A stretch of DNA of 64,000 nucleotides from Rhizobium sullae (GTDB lineage Bacteria; Pseudomonadota; Alphaproteobacteria; Rhizobiales; Rhizobiaceae), in the NCBI RefSeq assembly GCF_900169785.1, contig NZ_FWER01000004.1, forward strand, positions 288,901 through 352,900, written 5' to 3'. The notes beneath the pieces were generated by a model. That model saw only the letters and a program-made list of their open reading frames with translations, searched no databases and had not been told where the DNA came from. Positions 46,315 to 55,240 of this stretch are shown in pieces (positions within the stretch are counted from its first letter, which is position 1; each line of letters starts with the position of its first letter). Both the position numbers and the translations under genes were made by a program.

Positions 46315-47018
46315 TGGACCTTGTCTTCATGTGGGAGGCATTCCAAACGCTCGTGGCTGGATTGCCTCTGACGTTGCAGCTCGCGGCAACGTCGGTTCTG
46401 GCGGGCAGCATTCTGGCTCTGGCGCTAGCCCTGCTCTCTGTCCTCGGCGGACCCGTCAGCCAGGCATTTGTCAAATCCTACGTCTTCATCTTTCGCGGCT
46501 CTCCGCTGCTCGTCCAGATGTTTCTGATCTATTACGGCCTCGGCCAGTTTCGCCCGGCACTGCAGGAGCTTGGTGTCTGGCCGTTTTTTCGCGATCCATA
46601 TTGGTGCGCGGTCCTTGCATTGATGCTGAACACGGCCGCTTATTGCAGCGAGATCTTTCGCGGCGGGCTGGAGGCTGTTTCGAACCAGCAGATCGAGGCC
46701 GCCCGCGCCTGCGGCATGTCTGGAACGCTGCTCTTCAGACGCATTGTCCTTCCGATCGCCATCCGGCATGCTCTTCCTGCCTACGGCAATGAGATTATCC
46801 TGATGGTCAAGGCGACCGCGCTTGCTTCGGTCGTAACCCTCATGGAAGTTACGGGATTGGCGGGAAAGCTCATCGCCGACAGTTTCCGCGCGTTCGAGGT
46901 TTTTGTCGTCGCTGCGGCAATCTATCTCGCGATTAATTTCATTATTACCAGAGTGATCGTGGCGCTTGAGTATCGGCTTTCGCCGCATCTGCGCTTCCGG
47001 TCGCAGTCTCTTACATAG
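46314..47018 (+). CDS. polar amino-acid ABC transporter permease (HisM type)
   Basis: A 234-residue partner permease of the HisM/OccM/NocM class. The EAA loop is VSNQQIEAARACGMSGTLLFRRIVLP. The ATG at 46314 shares a base with the previous stop. A much longer frame extends leftward, but it overlaps the first permease and has no ribosome site. Confidence 0.9.
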   Translation: MDLVFMWEAFQTLVAGLPLTLQLAATSVLAGSILALALALLSVLGGPVSQAFVKSYVFIFRGSPLLVQMFLIYYGLGQFRPALQELGVWPFFRDPYWCAVLALMLNTAAYCSEIFRGGLEAVSNQQIEAARACGMSGTLLFRRIVLPIAIRHALPAYGNEIILMVKATALASVVTLMEVTGLAGKLIADSFRAFEVFVVAAAIYLAINFIITRVIVALEYRLSPHLRFRSQSLT

Positions 47019-47030
47019 ATGGGAACAGGA

Positions 47031-47834
47031 ATGTCTGACGGGGGAACTGCCACGGCGAATGACAAGATCAAGCCCAACATCGCCGTTTTCGTCAAAAATC
47101 TTCGCAAGTGCTTTGGCCCGCTGGAAGTCCTAAAAGGCGTCTCGCTGAAGGCACATGAAGGCGATGTCATCTCGATCCTGGGCTCGTCAGGCTCTGGCAA
47201 ATCGACCATGTTGAGGTGTCTCAACATGCTGGAAGTTCCCGACAGCGGCGAAATCACCATCGCCGGTGAGACATTTGGCCTAAAGAAACGTCAGCAACGC
47301 ACAGAACCGGCGGACCGCCGGCAGGTGGACCGGCTTCGGCAGCATATCGGGATGGTGTTTCAGAGCTTCAACCTCTGGTCCCATCTGACCATTCTGGAAA
47401 ACGTCATTGAAGCGCCGGTGCATGTTCAAAAGCGCAATCGCGCAGAATGTATCGCGGAGGCGGAAGCCCTTCTCGAAAAAGTGGGTATTGCCGATAAGCG
47501 TCATTTCTATCCCGCACACCTGTCGGGCGGCCAGCAGCAGCGAGCCGCAATTGCCCGGGCCCTGGCGCAGCGTCCGAAGGTCATGCTTTTCGACGAGCCC
47601 ACCTCAGCGCTCGATCCGGAGCTTGTCGGCGAAGTTCTCAAGGTCATGCGGTCCCTGGCAGAGGAAGGGCGGACTATGCTCGTCGTAACCCACGAGATGG
47701 CATTCGCCCGCGATGTGTCCAGCAAGGTCATGTTTCTCCACAATGGACTCGTCGAGGAAGAGGGCCGCCCGGAGGATATGTTCAGGCAGCCCAACTCCGC
47801 GCGGTTCAAACAGTTTCTGTCGAATGTAAAGTGA
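47031..47834 (+). CDS. polar amino-acid ABC transporter ATP-binding protein (HisP type)
   Basis: A 267-residue ATPase. Walker A is [11 protein letters not shown], the signature LSGGQQQR and Walker [21 protein letters not shown]. An insertion near residues 85-105 ([20 protein letters not shown]) is typical of HisP/OccP proteins. The start may be the ATG at 47031, seven bases after GGGA, or the one at 47019 directly after the permease stop. It completes the importer whose binding protein is on the other strand. Confidence 0.91.
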   Translation: MSDGGTATANDKIKPNIAVFVKNLRKCFGPLEVLKGVSLKAHEGDVISILGSSGSGKSTMLRCLNMLEVPDSGEITIAGETFGLKKRQQRTEPADRRQVDRLRQHIGMVFQSFNLWSHLTILENVIEAPVHVQKRNRAECIAEAEALLEKVGIADKRHFYPAHLSGGQQQRAAIARALAQRPKVMLFDEPTSALDPELVGEVLKVMRSLAEEGRTMLVVTHEMAFARDVSSKVMFLHNGLVEEEGRPEDMFRQPNSARFKQFLSNVK

Positions 47835-47837
47835 CGG

Positions 47838-48037
47838 CAACGGGCATCTGCATCTATCGCAAGAAGATCAACATCTCGACCGCGCTGGCCGGACAGAAAC
47901 TGGGACTCAAAGACGTCGACGACGGCATTTGGCTCGTCAGCTTCATGCATCATGATCTGGGATATATCGACCTGGAGCAGAGAACGTTGCAAACCATCGA
48001 CAACCGGTTCGGCAGGAGGTTGTCACCCATGTGTTAG
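47838..48037 (+). pseudogene. remnant of an integrase-type transposase (C-terminal tail only)
   Basis: About 65 residues (IYRKKINISTALAGQKLG, then DVDDGIWLVSFMHHDLGYI and IDNRFGRRLSPMC) look like the C-terminal end of a DDE transposase of the IS481-like group found in rhizobia. The rest of the transposase is missing, and the remnant abuts the stop of the ATPase gene, so an insertion element was probably once here and has mostly been lost. No flanking terminal repeats are obvious. The family name is from memory of similar tails, not a search. Confidence 0.6.
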
Positions 48038-48124
48038 GTGCGTTCTGTTGCCGATGTCTCTAGGTCGGACATTGCGTATCGGTTGCAGGGGCTTGAAACC
48101 ACGGCGGCTTGCCAATATTCGCCG

Positions 48125-49228
48125 TCAGTGAGGAAAGCTCTCTCGATCCTGACTATCCATAGAAATCTGGTGAATTGAAACAGGCCGGCGCCGAGCGGTG
48201 GACGCGCGTTCAACGAGATGGCAGGCAAGTTCCACGCGACGCGGCGGCATGGGCAGGCTGGAGAGGTTGTCGCGTAGCAGATCGAGCGCCACCGAGCCGA
48301 TCTCGCGCATTGGGATATGCATAGTCGTCAGCGGCGGATTGAGGAAGGCCGCCTGCGGAAGATCGTCCATACCCATCACTGAAACGTCGCCCGGCACAGT
48401 AAACCCGGACTGCTGGACACCCATCATCGCCCCGACGGCTAGGCTGTCGCCGGCGGCCAGTATGGCGGTGAAATCGAGCCCTCGGGCAGCGATGCGCGCC
48501 GCGACCGCTTGAGCTGCAAGCTCCGGAAGCCAGTCTTCGACAGGCACCATGAGACCCTCGTCGAAGGGTAGTCCGCGATGCAGCAGGGCGTCCTTCCAGC
48601 CTTCGTAGCGCCTTTCGATGGTGCGCCGGCCGGGCCGCATCAGGAACAGGATACGCTCGTGGCCGAGATCGATCAGGTGATCGGCGGCGAGCCGTGCGCT
48701 TGAGCGGTTGCAGGGCGTGACGCTGGAAAGCCGCATGAACGGATCGTCGCTATTGAGAAGGACCACAGGCTTGTGAAAGCCGCGCGTGGCGGCAAGCATG
48801 CCCTCGTCATCGACAGTGAGAAACAGCAGGCCGGCAACCTGCGGATCATCCAGCGCCTCCTTCAGAACGGCGAGTTCCTCGTGTCTGCCTGCGATTGGCC
48901 GCGTGATGATTTCGAGCCCGAGCGCCTGCGCCCGATCCTTCAAGCCTTCCAGGACATAGAGCGTGAACTGGTTGCGCACATAGTCGATCATGGCAGCGCT
49001 CGATGCGGCGAGAATGACTTTCTGCCCCGCAACCGCGGTTGGAATGACGTAATTGGCAATTTTTGCGACTTCGAGCACCTGCTGGCGGATTTCCGGCCGG
49101 ACGCCTTTTTCGCCCGCAAGCGCACGCGAGGCGGTGCTCAGCGAAACACCGCAGGCTTCGGCAATGTCTTCCAGACGCACACGCTTGCTCTTCTTTCCGC
49201 GTTTGCCCGGCAATGGTTTGACAGTCAT
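48125..49228 (-). CDS. LacI family transcriptional regulator
   Basis: A 367-residue LacI/GalR repressor. The helix-turn-helix VRLEDIAEACGVSLSTASRAL is at about 17-37, followed by the hinge and a periplasmic-binding-protein-like sugar domain. An N-terminal basic stretch (PLPGKRGKKSKR) precedes the DNA-binding helix. AAGGAG precedes the ATG at 49228. It is divergent from the GH105-kduI-importer operon and so probably represses it, with a uronide or pectin fragment as inducer. Confidence 0.92.
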   Translation of the reverse strand: MTVKPLPGKRGKKSKRVRLEDIAEACGVSLSTASRALAGEKGVRPEIRQQVLEVAKIANYVIPTAVAGQKVILAASSAAMIDYVRNQFTLYVLEGLKDRAQALGLEIITRPIAGRHEELAVLKEALDDPQVAGLLFLTVDDEGMLAATRGFHKPVVLLNSDDPFMRLSSVTPCNRSSARLAADHLIDLGHERILFLMRPGRRTIERRYEGWKDALLHRGLPFDEGLMVPVEDWLPELAAQAVAARIAARGLDFTAILAAGDSLAVGAMMGVQQSGFTVPGDVSVMGMDDLPQAAFLNPPLTTMHIPMREIGSVALDLLRDNLSSLPMPPRRVELACHLVERASTARRRPVSIHQISMDSQDRESFPH

Positions 49229-49267
49229 CCTCGTCTCCTTGCCGCAATCATGAGAAAAATTTTCAGG

Positions 49268-49275
49268 TTGCGCAA
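49268..49275. promoter_or_regulatory. possible LacI operator core
   Basis: TTGCGCAA is an 8-base perfect palindrome centred on CG in the 114-base gap between the LacI gene and the GH105 gene. The symmetry does not extend beyond the core, so support is weak and positional. Confidence 0.3.
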
Positions 49276-49342
49276 GAAAAAATCCCGTGGCTTTATTTTG
49301 GCAGCGAAACCGCCGAAGAGCGGACAGGTTGGGAGGATTACC

Positions 49343-50443
49343 ATGGCCCCGAATGGCCGCGATATTCGCGGTGGTCTCGATCGCCTTGTTGCCGGAACGA
49401 CCGGCCTGAAGCACGACGGTCGCTTCCATGAACCTAATCTCGACGGAACCGCCGGCGACTACATCAGTTTCGAAAGTTGGGAGTGGCCGCAGGGTGTCGG
49501 CCTCTATGGCCTGATCAAGCTCTGGCTTTTCACCGGCCGCCGCGATCTGCAGCAGCTCATCGAAGGCTGGTACCAGGCACGCATCGAGGCGGGCCTGCCG
49601 CAACTCAACGTCAATACCACCGCGCCGATGCTCGGCCTTTCAGTGCTCTGGGCCAAGACCCGCGACCCCCGCTGGCAGCAGGTCCTCGACGACTGGGCAA
49701 ACCGCGTGATGTCGGACATGGGCCGCACGCCGGAAGGCGGTTTCGAGCATCACGTCTCCGATAAGGTGAACGACAACGAACTCTGGGACGACACCCTTTA
49801 TATGGTCGCCCTGTTCCTGGCATCCTACGGTCAGGCAAGCAGTCGGCCCGAACTGGTCGATGAGGCATCGCGGCAATTCCTCGTCCACACGCGTTACCTC
49901 GCAGACACCAATACCGGCCTCTGGTTCCACGGCTGGACCTTTGACGGTCGGCACAATTTTGCCGAAGCGCGCTGGGCGCGCGGCAATGCCTGGATCACGG
50001 CGGGACTACTTGATTTCTTCGATCTCGCCGAGATCAGCAAGCCGGTGAAAGAATTTCTGCAGGGTGTTCTCGTGGCGCAGGTCGATGCGCTGCTCGCGCT
50101 TCAGGCTCCGTCCGGCGCCTGGCGCACCTTGCTCGACGATCCCACCTCCTACGAAGAGATTTCCGCTACGGCTGGCATCGGCTACGGCCTTCTGAAAGGT
50201 TATCGTCTCGGGCTCGGCACGCCGGCATGGCGTGAAGCCGGGCTGAAAGCCCTGCAGGTGGTGATGGACAATATCGACGAGACCGGCACCGTGCTCAACG
50301 TCTCCTACGGCACGCGCATGGGTCACGATCTCCAGTTCTACAAGGATATCCCCATTCAACCGACCGGCTACGGCCAGGCATTGGCAATCCTGTGCCTTTC
50401 CGAAGGCCTGCAGCATGTCGGCACCGAAGGACAAGCAGCGTGA
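49343..50443 (+). CDS. glycoside hydrolase family 105/88 (unsaturated uronyl hydrolase)
   Basis: A 366-residue (alpha/alpha)6-barrel protein of the YteR/YesR type, which removes the unsaturated uronic acid left by pectate or rhamnogalacturonan lyases. Typical segments are WPQGVGLYGLIKLW, a central Asp-rich DDTLYMVALFLA with the likely catalytic Asp, and WARGNAWITAGLLDF. No signal peptide is seen, so it acts on imported oligosaccharides. The ATG at 49343 follows GGGAGGA. It heads an operon with kduI and overlaps it by four bases. Confidence 0.9.
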   Translation: MAPNGRDIRGGLDRLVAGTTGLKHDGRFHEPNLDGTAGDYISFESWEWPQGVGLYGLIKLWLFTGRRDLQQLIEGWYQARIEAGLPQLNVNTTAPMLGLSVLWAKTRDPRWQQVLDDWANRVMSDMGRTPEGGFEHHVSDKVNDNELWDDTLYMVALFLASYGQASSRPELVDEASRQFLVHTRYLADTNTGLWFHGWTFDGRHNFAEARWARGNAWITAGLLDFFDLAEISKPVKEFLQGVLVAQVDALLALQAPSGAWRTLLDDPTSYEEISATAGIGYGLLKGYRLGLGTPAWREAGLKALQVVMDNIDETGTVLNVSYGTRMGHDLQFYKDIPIQPTGYGQALAILCLSEGLQHVGTEGQAA

Positions 50444-51276
50444 CGATGAAGATTCTGTATGGAGCGGCACCGGAAGACGTCAAAGCCTATGATACGGAAC
50501 AGCTCCGCAGCGCCTTCCTGATGACGGACCTGTTCCTGCCGGACGCTGTCAATTTCACCTATACGCATGTCGATCGCCTGCTTCTCGGCGGCGCGATGCC
50601 GGTTTCCCAGAGCGTGACCTTCGGCTCCGGCGCCGAGATCGGCACGCCCTATCTCCTGTCTGCCCGCGAAATGGGCATTGCCAATCTCGGCGGCACGGGC
50701 ACCGTGACCGTCGACGGGCGGTCCTTCACGCTGGAAAACCGCGACGTGCTCTATCTCGGCCGCGGTGCGCGCGAGATTGCCATGGCGAGCCTCTCGGGAA
50801 GGAACCCTGCCCGGTTCTACATGAACTCGGTGCCCGCCGGCGCCGACATCCCCCACCGACTGATCAAGAAGGCGGGATCGAAGGCTATCGATCTGGGAGA
50901 CGGCCGCCGATCGAACAAGCGACGGCTCGCCATGTACATTCATCCAGAGGTGACACCGTCCTGCCTGCTATTGATGGGCATTACCGATCTTGCCGAGGGC
51001 AGCGTCTGGAACACCATGCCGCCGCATGTGCACGAGCGCCGGATGGAAGCCTATTGCTATTTCGATATGGCGGCGGAAGATCGCATCATCCACCTGATGG
51101 GCCGCCCGGAAGAAACCCGTCACCTCATCGTCGCCAATGGCGACGCCGTCTTGTCACCCGCTTGGTCTATCCATATGGGCGCCGGCACCGGCCCCTATGC
51201 CTTCGTCTGGGGCATGACCGGAGAAAACCAGGAATATAACGATGTGGCCCCGGTGGCCCTAGCGGAACTGAAATGA
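50440..51276 (+). CDS. kduI: 5-keto-4-deoxyuronate isomerase KduI
   Basis: A 278-residue cupin isomerase converting 5-keto-4-deoxyuronate to 2,5-diketo-3-deoxygluconate in pectin breakdown. The zinc-binding set begins with MPPHVHERRMEAYCYFD (two His and Glu), and the last His lies in the SPAWSIHMGAGTGPYAFVWGM segment. The start is the GTG at 50440, overlapping the GH105 stop and having AAGGA eight bases upstream; the ATG at 50446 is the alternative. kduD, the usual next step, is not in the window. Confidence 0.93.
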   Translation: MTMKILYGAAPEDVKAYDTEQLRSAFLMTDLFLPDAVNFTYTHVDRLLLGGAMPVSQSVTFGSGAEIGTPYLLSAREMGIANLGGTGTVTVDGRSFTLENRDVLYLGRGAREIAMASLSGRNPARFYMNSVPAGADIPHRLIKKAGSKAIDLGDGRRSNKRRLAMYIHPEVTPSCLLLMGITDLAEGSVWNTMPPHVHERRMEAYCYFDMAAEDRIIHLMGRPEETRHLIVANGDAVLSPAWSIHMGAGTGPYAFVWGMTGENQEYNDVAPVALAELK

Positions 51277-53756
51277 GCCCGATGAGATCACTTATGGACC
51301 GTGAGCTTAACCCCGGCGAAGCCATCCGCTACTGGCAGCTCGGCGCGATCGCCGAGGAGCGTTTCGACGTTCCCGACGCCCCGATGAAGGGTGAGATGGA
51401 CCCGTTCTTCTTCTTGACGAAGCATAAGAACTTCATCCCGCACGAATATCCCTGCCGCTCGATCTTCGCCGAAACCTATCGCGGCAAGCGGCCGGACGTG
51501 CGCGGCGCGTTCGACGCGGCGCGCTGGTGGCTGCCTTTCGGCTCGCCGCGGCTCGATCTCTCCGGCTTCTGGTTCCGCCCGACGCGACTTGCCACCTTTG
51601 CCCGCACATTCATCGCTGCCGAGAAAGCCGGTAGGGCAAAGGTCCGCCTCGGTACCTGTGGCGGCGCGGTTCTCTGGCTGAATGGCAACGAGACCGGCTG
51701 GATGGCGCCCTATAGCCGCAACCTCGAGGCAAAGGCTGAATTCGACCTTCCGCTCAAAGAAGGACTGAACGAGGTCACCATCTTCTTCGACGATCTGGCC
51801 GAACGCGATGCGCGCTATTTCTTCCAGCTTGATTATCTCGACGGACCGCCGGCAAACGTCGCCGTGCCCGTGCCGATCGAAGGCAAGATCGCCGAGACGA
51901 TCGAGGCCGCCCTCGAAAGCATGCATTTCGACAAGACGGCCTATTTCGAAGGCGACATCACACTGCTTCTCGCCGAGCCCTTACCGGTGGATGTCGATGT
52001 CAACGTGGCCGTCGAAGGCGACTTCATGTCGACCGAACGCTTCGACTACGACTTCGTGCTCATGGCCGGCGATGCGCATCTGGTCATCGGCCCCTCGGAA
52101 AACGCCCCCGCGGACTTCCGTCACTTCCGCATCACGCTGAAGGCCGGCGGCTTCGTCGCCTCGCGCTCGCTCGGCGTCGAGATCTGCCATGCCGGCCGTC
52201 AGGGCGAAGCACCGGCAGCGCTTGCCGAACGGATCACCGAAACGCTGGACGAAATCTCGGAATTCTCCGAGCGCGATACCGTCCGCGCCTTTGCGCGGCT
52301 GGCAAGCGGCCGCAGTGGCGCCGACACCGATGCTATGATCGAGGAGATCCTACCTTCGATCGAGGATTGCCACGACTGCGCGGATTTCTCGCTTGTTCCG
52401 CTGATCTGGTCGCGCACCGTCTGGGGCAAGGACATCGGCGAGGCGACGCGCGACCGCATCGACCAGGCTATCCTCGGTTTCCGCTACTGGATGGATGAGC
52501 CCGGCAACGATGTGCAATGGTATTTCTCGGAGAACCACGCACTGCTGTTCCACACCTCCGCCTATCTCGCCGGACATCTTCTGGCCGACAAGACCTTTGC
52601 CCGCTCCGGCCGCACAGGCGCCGAGCAGAGCGCCGTTGGCGCTGCCCGTGTTCGCGCCTGGCTCGACCATTTCGAAGCCTGGGAAATGGCGGAGTTCAAC
52701 TCCGCCCCCTATTTCCCGATCGACCTCAAGGGGCTGACCGCGCTCGCCGCCCTGTCTCCCGATACCGACATCGCCGAGCGCGCGCGGAAGGGCATCGTTC
52801 GCCTATGCGAAGTGATCGGCCGCTCGGCGCATCACGGCATGGTGACGGCAGCGCAGGGGCGTTCCTACGAACACACGCTCTGCGCCGACCGTTCTCTGGA
52901 GCTTTCGGGTGTTGCCCGTCTACTCTGGGGCAAGGGCTGGTACGGCCGCCGCGTGCACGCGTTGCCGCAGCTCGCTGTATGTCTGCGCGACAATGGCCTG
53001 ACCGTGCCGGAAAACCTTGGCATGGTCGCCTGCCATCAAGCCGACGAGCATCAGGAATGGCGGTTCGCGCAAGGTGAAAACAGGTTTGCAGCGCTCTATC
53101 ACTATAAGAGCCGCGATTTCGCCATGGGGTCCGCTGCCCATTACCGCTGGAACGAATGGGGGTACCAGGAAACCGTGCTGCATCTGCGGCTCGGCAAGCG
53201 GCCAGAAGCGACCGTCTGGATCAACCATCCCGGTGAAACGATTCAGTTCGGGTACGGTCGGCCGTCCTTTTGGGGTGGTTGCGGCACCCTCCCTCGCGCC
53301 CACCAGTACCGAGCGCTAGCCGTACTCGACTTTTCCACCTTTGAAGAGCAGCCGGATTTCACCCATGCTTGGTTTCCGGTTGGCGAGTTTGACGAGAGCA
53401 GCGTCAATGGAACCCTTGCGCTGGCGCGCTGCGGGAACGGCGCGATGATGTTGCGCGGCAGCACCGATCTCGTTGCGATCAAGGATGGTCCATCCGCCAA
53501 TGCGGAACTGCGCCAATACGGCAGAAAAACCCGCTGGATCGTTCGGGTCTGCGAGGCCTCCACCCTTGCCGCGGTGGAAGCCCGGTTCACGGCTCTTGCA
53601 GTCGAGGAGAAGGAAGACGGCTCGCTCGCTATCGAGGACCCGGAATACGGCACAGTAACATTTCGCGCCGACGGTTCGGTCGAGGCCGAGGGCCGCACCA
53701 TTTCGCCCAAGGACTTCACGGTTGCCGGCGAGGTCGCCATGCTGGCTGCCAACTGA
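51273..53756 (+). CDS. large uncharacterised protein, possible polysaccharide-active enzyme
   Basis: An 827-residue cytoplasmic protein I do not recognise. Its start overlaps the kduI stop by four bases. Residues about 90-200 look like a beta-sandwich binding module (VRLGTCGGAVLWLNGNETGW). Residues about 330-600 are helix-rich with conserved-looking QWYFSENHALLFHTSAYLAG and AAQGRSYEHTLCADRSLELS, resembling the (alpha/alpha) toroids of polysaccharide lyases and related enzymes. The last 220 residues look mostly beta. The SENH and YEH motifs are candidate catalytic centres. Context (GH105, KduI, importer, LacI) suggests a lyase or hydrolase acting on imported uronide oligosaccharides. Function is inference. 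Confidence 0.7.
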   Translation: MSPMRSLMDRELNPGEAIRYWQLGAIAEERFDVPDAPMKGEMDPFFFLTKHKNFIPHEYPCRSIFAETYRGKRPDVRGAFDAARWWLPFGSPRLDLSGFWFRPTRLATFARTFIAAEKAGRAKVRLGTCGGAVLWLNGNETGWMAPYSRNLEAKAEFDLPLKEGLNEVTIFFDDLAERDARYFFQLDYLDGPPANVAVPVPIEGKIAETIEAALESMHFDKTAYFEGDITLLLAEPLPVDVDVNVAVEGDFMSTERFDYDFVLMAGDAHLVIGPSENAPADFRHFRITLKAGGFVASRSLGVEICHAGRQGEAPAALAERITETLDEISEFSERDTVRAFARLASGRSGADTDAMIEEILPSIEDCHDCADFSLVPLIWSRTVWGKDIGEATRDRIDQAILGFRYWMDEPGNDVQWYFSENHALLFHTSAYLAGHLLADKTFARSGRTGAEQSAVGAARVRAWLDHFEAWEMAEFNSAPYFPIDLKGLTALAALSPDTDIAERARKGIVRLCEVIGRSAHHGMVTAAQGRSYEHTLCADRSLELSGVARLLWGKGWYGRRVHALPQLAVCLRDNGLTVPENLGMVACHQADEHQEWRFAQGENRFAALYHYKSRDFAMGSAAHYRWNEWGYQETVLHLRLGKRPEATVWINHPGETIQFGYGRPSFWGGCGTLPRAHQYRALAVLDFSTFEEQPDFTHAWFPVGEFDESSVNGTLALARCGNGAMMLRGSTDLVAIKDGPSANAELRQYGRKTRWIVRVCEASTLAAVEARFTALAVEEKEDGSLAIEDPEYGTVTFRADGSVEAEGRTISPKDFTVAGEVAMLAAN

Positions 53757-53840
53757 TAGCAAAGCGCCTGGTAGGAGAAACCGGCGCGACGTTTACCTGC
53801 GAGCGGGAGAAGGGCTCGTGCACGGAAGAGGAGGAAGACA

Positions 53841-55109
53841 ATGCGAAAGACCAGAACACTGCTGGCGGCGCTTGCCGTCGGGCTTTTGACGTCGACGGCG
53901 GCACTCGCCGGCGACGTCCGCATCATGTGGTATTCCGATGGCGTCGAGGGCGAGGTGCTGAAAGACCTGCTCGACCGCTTCATGAAGGAAAATCCCGGGA
54001 TCAACGTCGTGCTCGACAACGTGTCGTACACGGTCGTGCGCGAACAGCTGCCAGTGCAGCTTGAAGCCGGCGACGGTCCGGATATCGCCCGCGTCACCAA
54101 CCTGAAGGCAATGAGCCAGCATTGGCTCGATCTTCGCCCACTGGTCGCCGACGCCGCGTACTGGGACACGAATTTCGGCGCTCAGGCCGACTGGATGCGT
54201 CCGGATGGGTCCAACCAGATTTCCGGCTTCATGACGCAGATCACGCTTGCCGGCGGTTTTGCCAACAAGACGCTGTTCGACCAGGCGGGCATTGCCATGC
54301 CGGGCAAGGATGCGACCTGGGACGACTGGGCCCGGGCCTCCAAGCAGGTCGCCGAAAGCCAGCAGGTGCCTTTCGCCATGGCGCTTGACCGATCCGGTCA
54401 CCGCTTGAGCGGGCCGATCCTAGCCTATGGCTCGAACTACATCGGTGCCGACGGAAAACCCGCTCCGCTGGATGACGGCGCCAAGGCGTTCATCGAAAAA
54501 TTCGTCGGCTGGGTCGGCGACGGAACGATGAGCAAGGACGTCTGGGTGTCTGCAGCTGGCTCGACCTACCGCGCCGGAGCCGACGATTTCATCAACGGCC
54601 AGCTTGCCTACTACTATTCCGGCTCCTGGCAGGTCCCGAACTTCTCGACCAAGATCGGCTCGAACTTCGACTGGGTCGCAACCGGCAGCCCTTGCGGTCC
54701 GGCAAACTGCACCGGCATGACCGGCGGCGCTGGGCTGGTCGCGGTCAAATACACCAAGAATCCGACCGAAGTGGCCAAGGTCATGGATTATCTGGCACGC
54801 GAAGACATCGTGAAGGAATTTTCCGAACGCACGCTGTTCCTGCCTGCGCACAAAGGCGTGGTCGAAAAGGGTCTGGATTTCAAGACTGACGATGCACAGG
54901 CAAAGGCAGCCCTGAACATCTTCGTCGGGGCGACCGGCTCGCTTTCAGATATCGCCCGAAAGCTGCCCGGCTGGTTCTGGTCGGACACCTACTATGCGGC
55001 GCTGGTCACACGAGTGAGCCAGGCAGCGGCGGGCGAAATGCCGTTGGCCGAAGCCTACACCCGTATCGATGCGGACATTGCGGCCAAGGTCAAGGACTCG
55101 GGCCGCTAA
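53841..55109 (+). CDS. sugar ABC transporter substrate-binding protein
   Basis: A 422-residue solute-binding family 1 protein. The signal peptide is MRKTRTLLAALAVGLLTSTA with cleavage near ALAG, and the mature part opens with DVRIMWYSDGVEGEVLKDLL. AAGAGGAGG precedes the ATG. It is the first transport gene after the 827-residue protein in the uronide cluster, so it probably binds an unsaturated oligogalacturonide or rhamnogalacturonan fragment. That ligand is inferred from neighbours only. Confidence 0.9.
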   Translation: MRKTRTLLAALAVGLLTSTAALAGDVRIMWYSDGVEGEVLKDLLDRFMKENPGINVVLDNVSYTVVREQLPVQLEAGDGPDIARVTNLKAMSQHWLDLRPLVADAAYWDTNFGAQADWMRPDGSNQISGFMTQITLAGGFANKTLFDQAGIAMPGKDATWDDWARASKQVAESQQVPFAMALDRSGHRLSGPILAYGSNYIGADGKPAPLDDGAKAFIEKFVGWVGDGTMSKDVWVSAAGSTYRAGADDFINGQLAYYYSGSWQVPNFSTKIGSNFDWVATGSPCGPANCTGMTGGAGLVAVKYTKNPTEVAKVMDYLAREDIVKEFSERTLFLPAHKGVVEKGLDFKTDDAQAKAALNIFVGATGSLSDIARKLPGWFWSDTYYAALVTRVSQAAAGEMPLAEAYTRIDADIAAKVKDSGR

Positions 55110-55115
55110 CAGTGA

Positions 55116-55152
55116 GGCGAGCGGCGGCAGCAAAACTGCGTCGCCGCTCGCC
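55116..55152 (+). other. hairpin between binding-protein and permease genes
   Basis: GGCGAGCGGCG at 55116-55126 pairs with CGCCGCTCGCC at 55142-55152; GCAG at 55127-55130 also pairs with CTGC at 55136-55139, with a two-base bulge. No T-run follows. It sits directly after the binding-protein stop, the same position as in the two leftward sugar operons. A second small hairpin (GGAAAC/GTTTCC at 55201-55218) precedes the next gene. Confidence 0.6.
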
Positions 55153-55240
55153 CCCGACTTGCACGTCTTGAGAAGCAATTTGCAAACTGCGACAGCAGCT
55201 GGAAACGAGTAAGTTTCCACCTGCCGCTGGGAGGTGGGCA

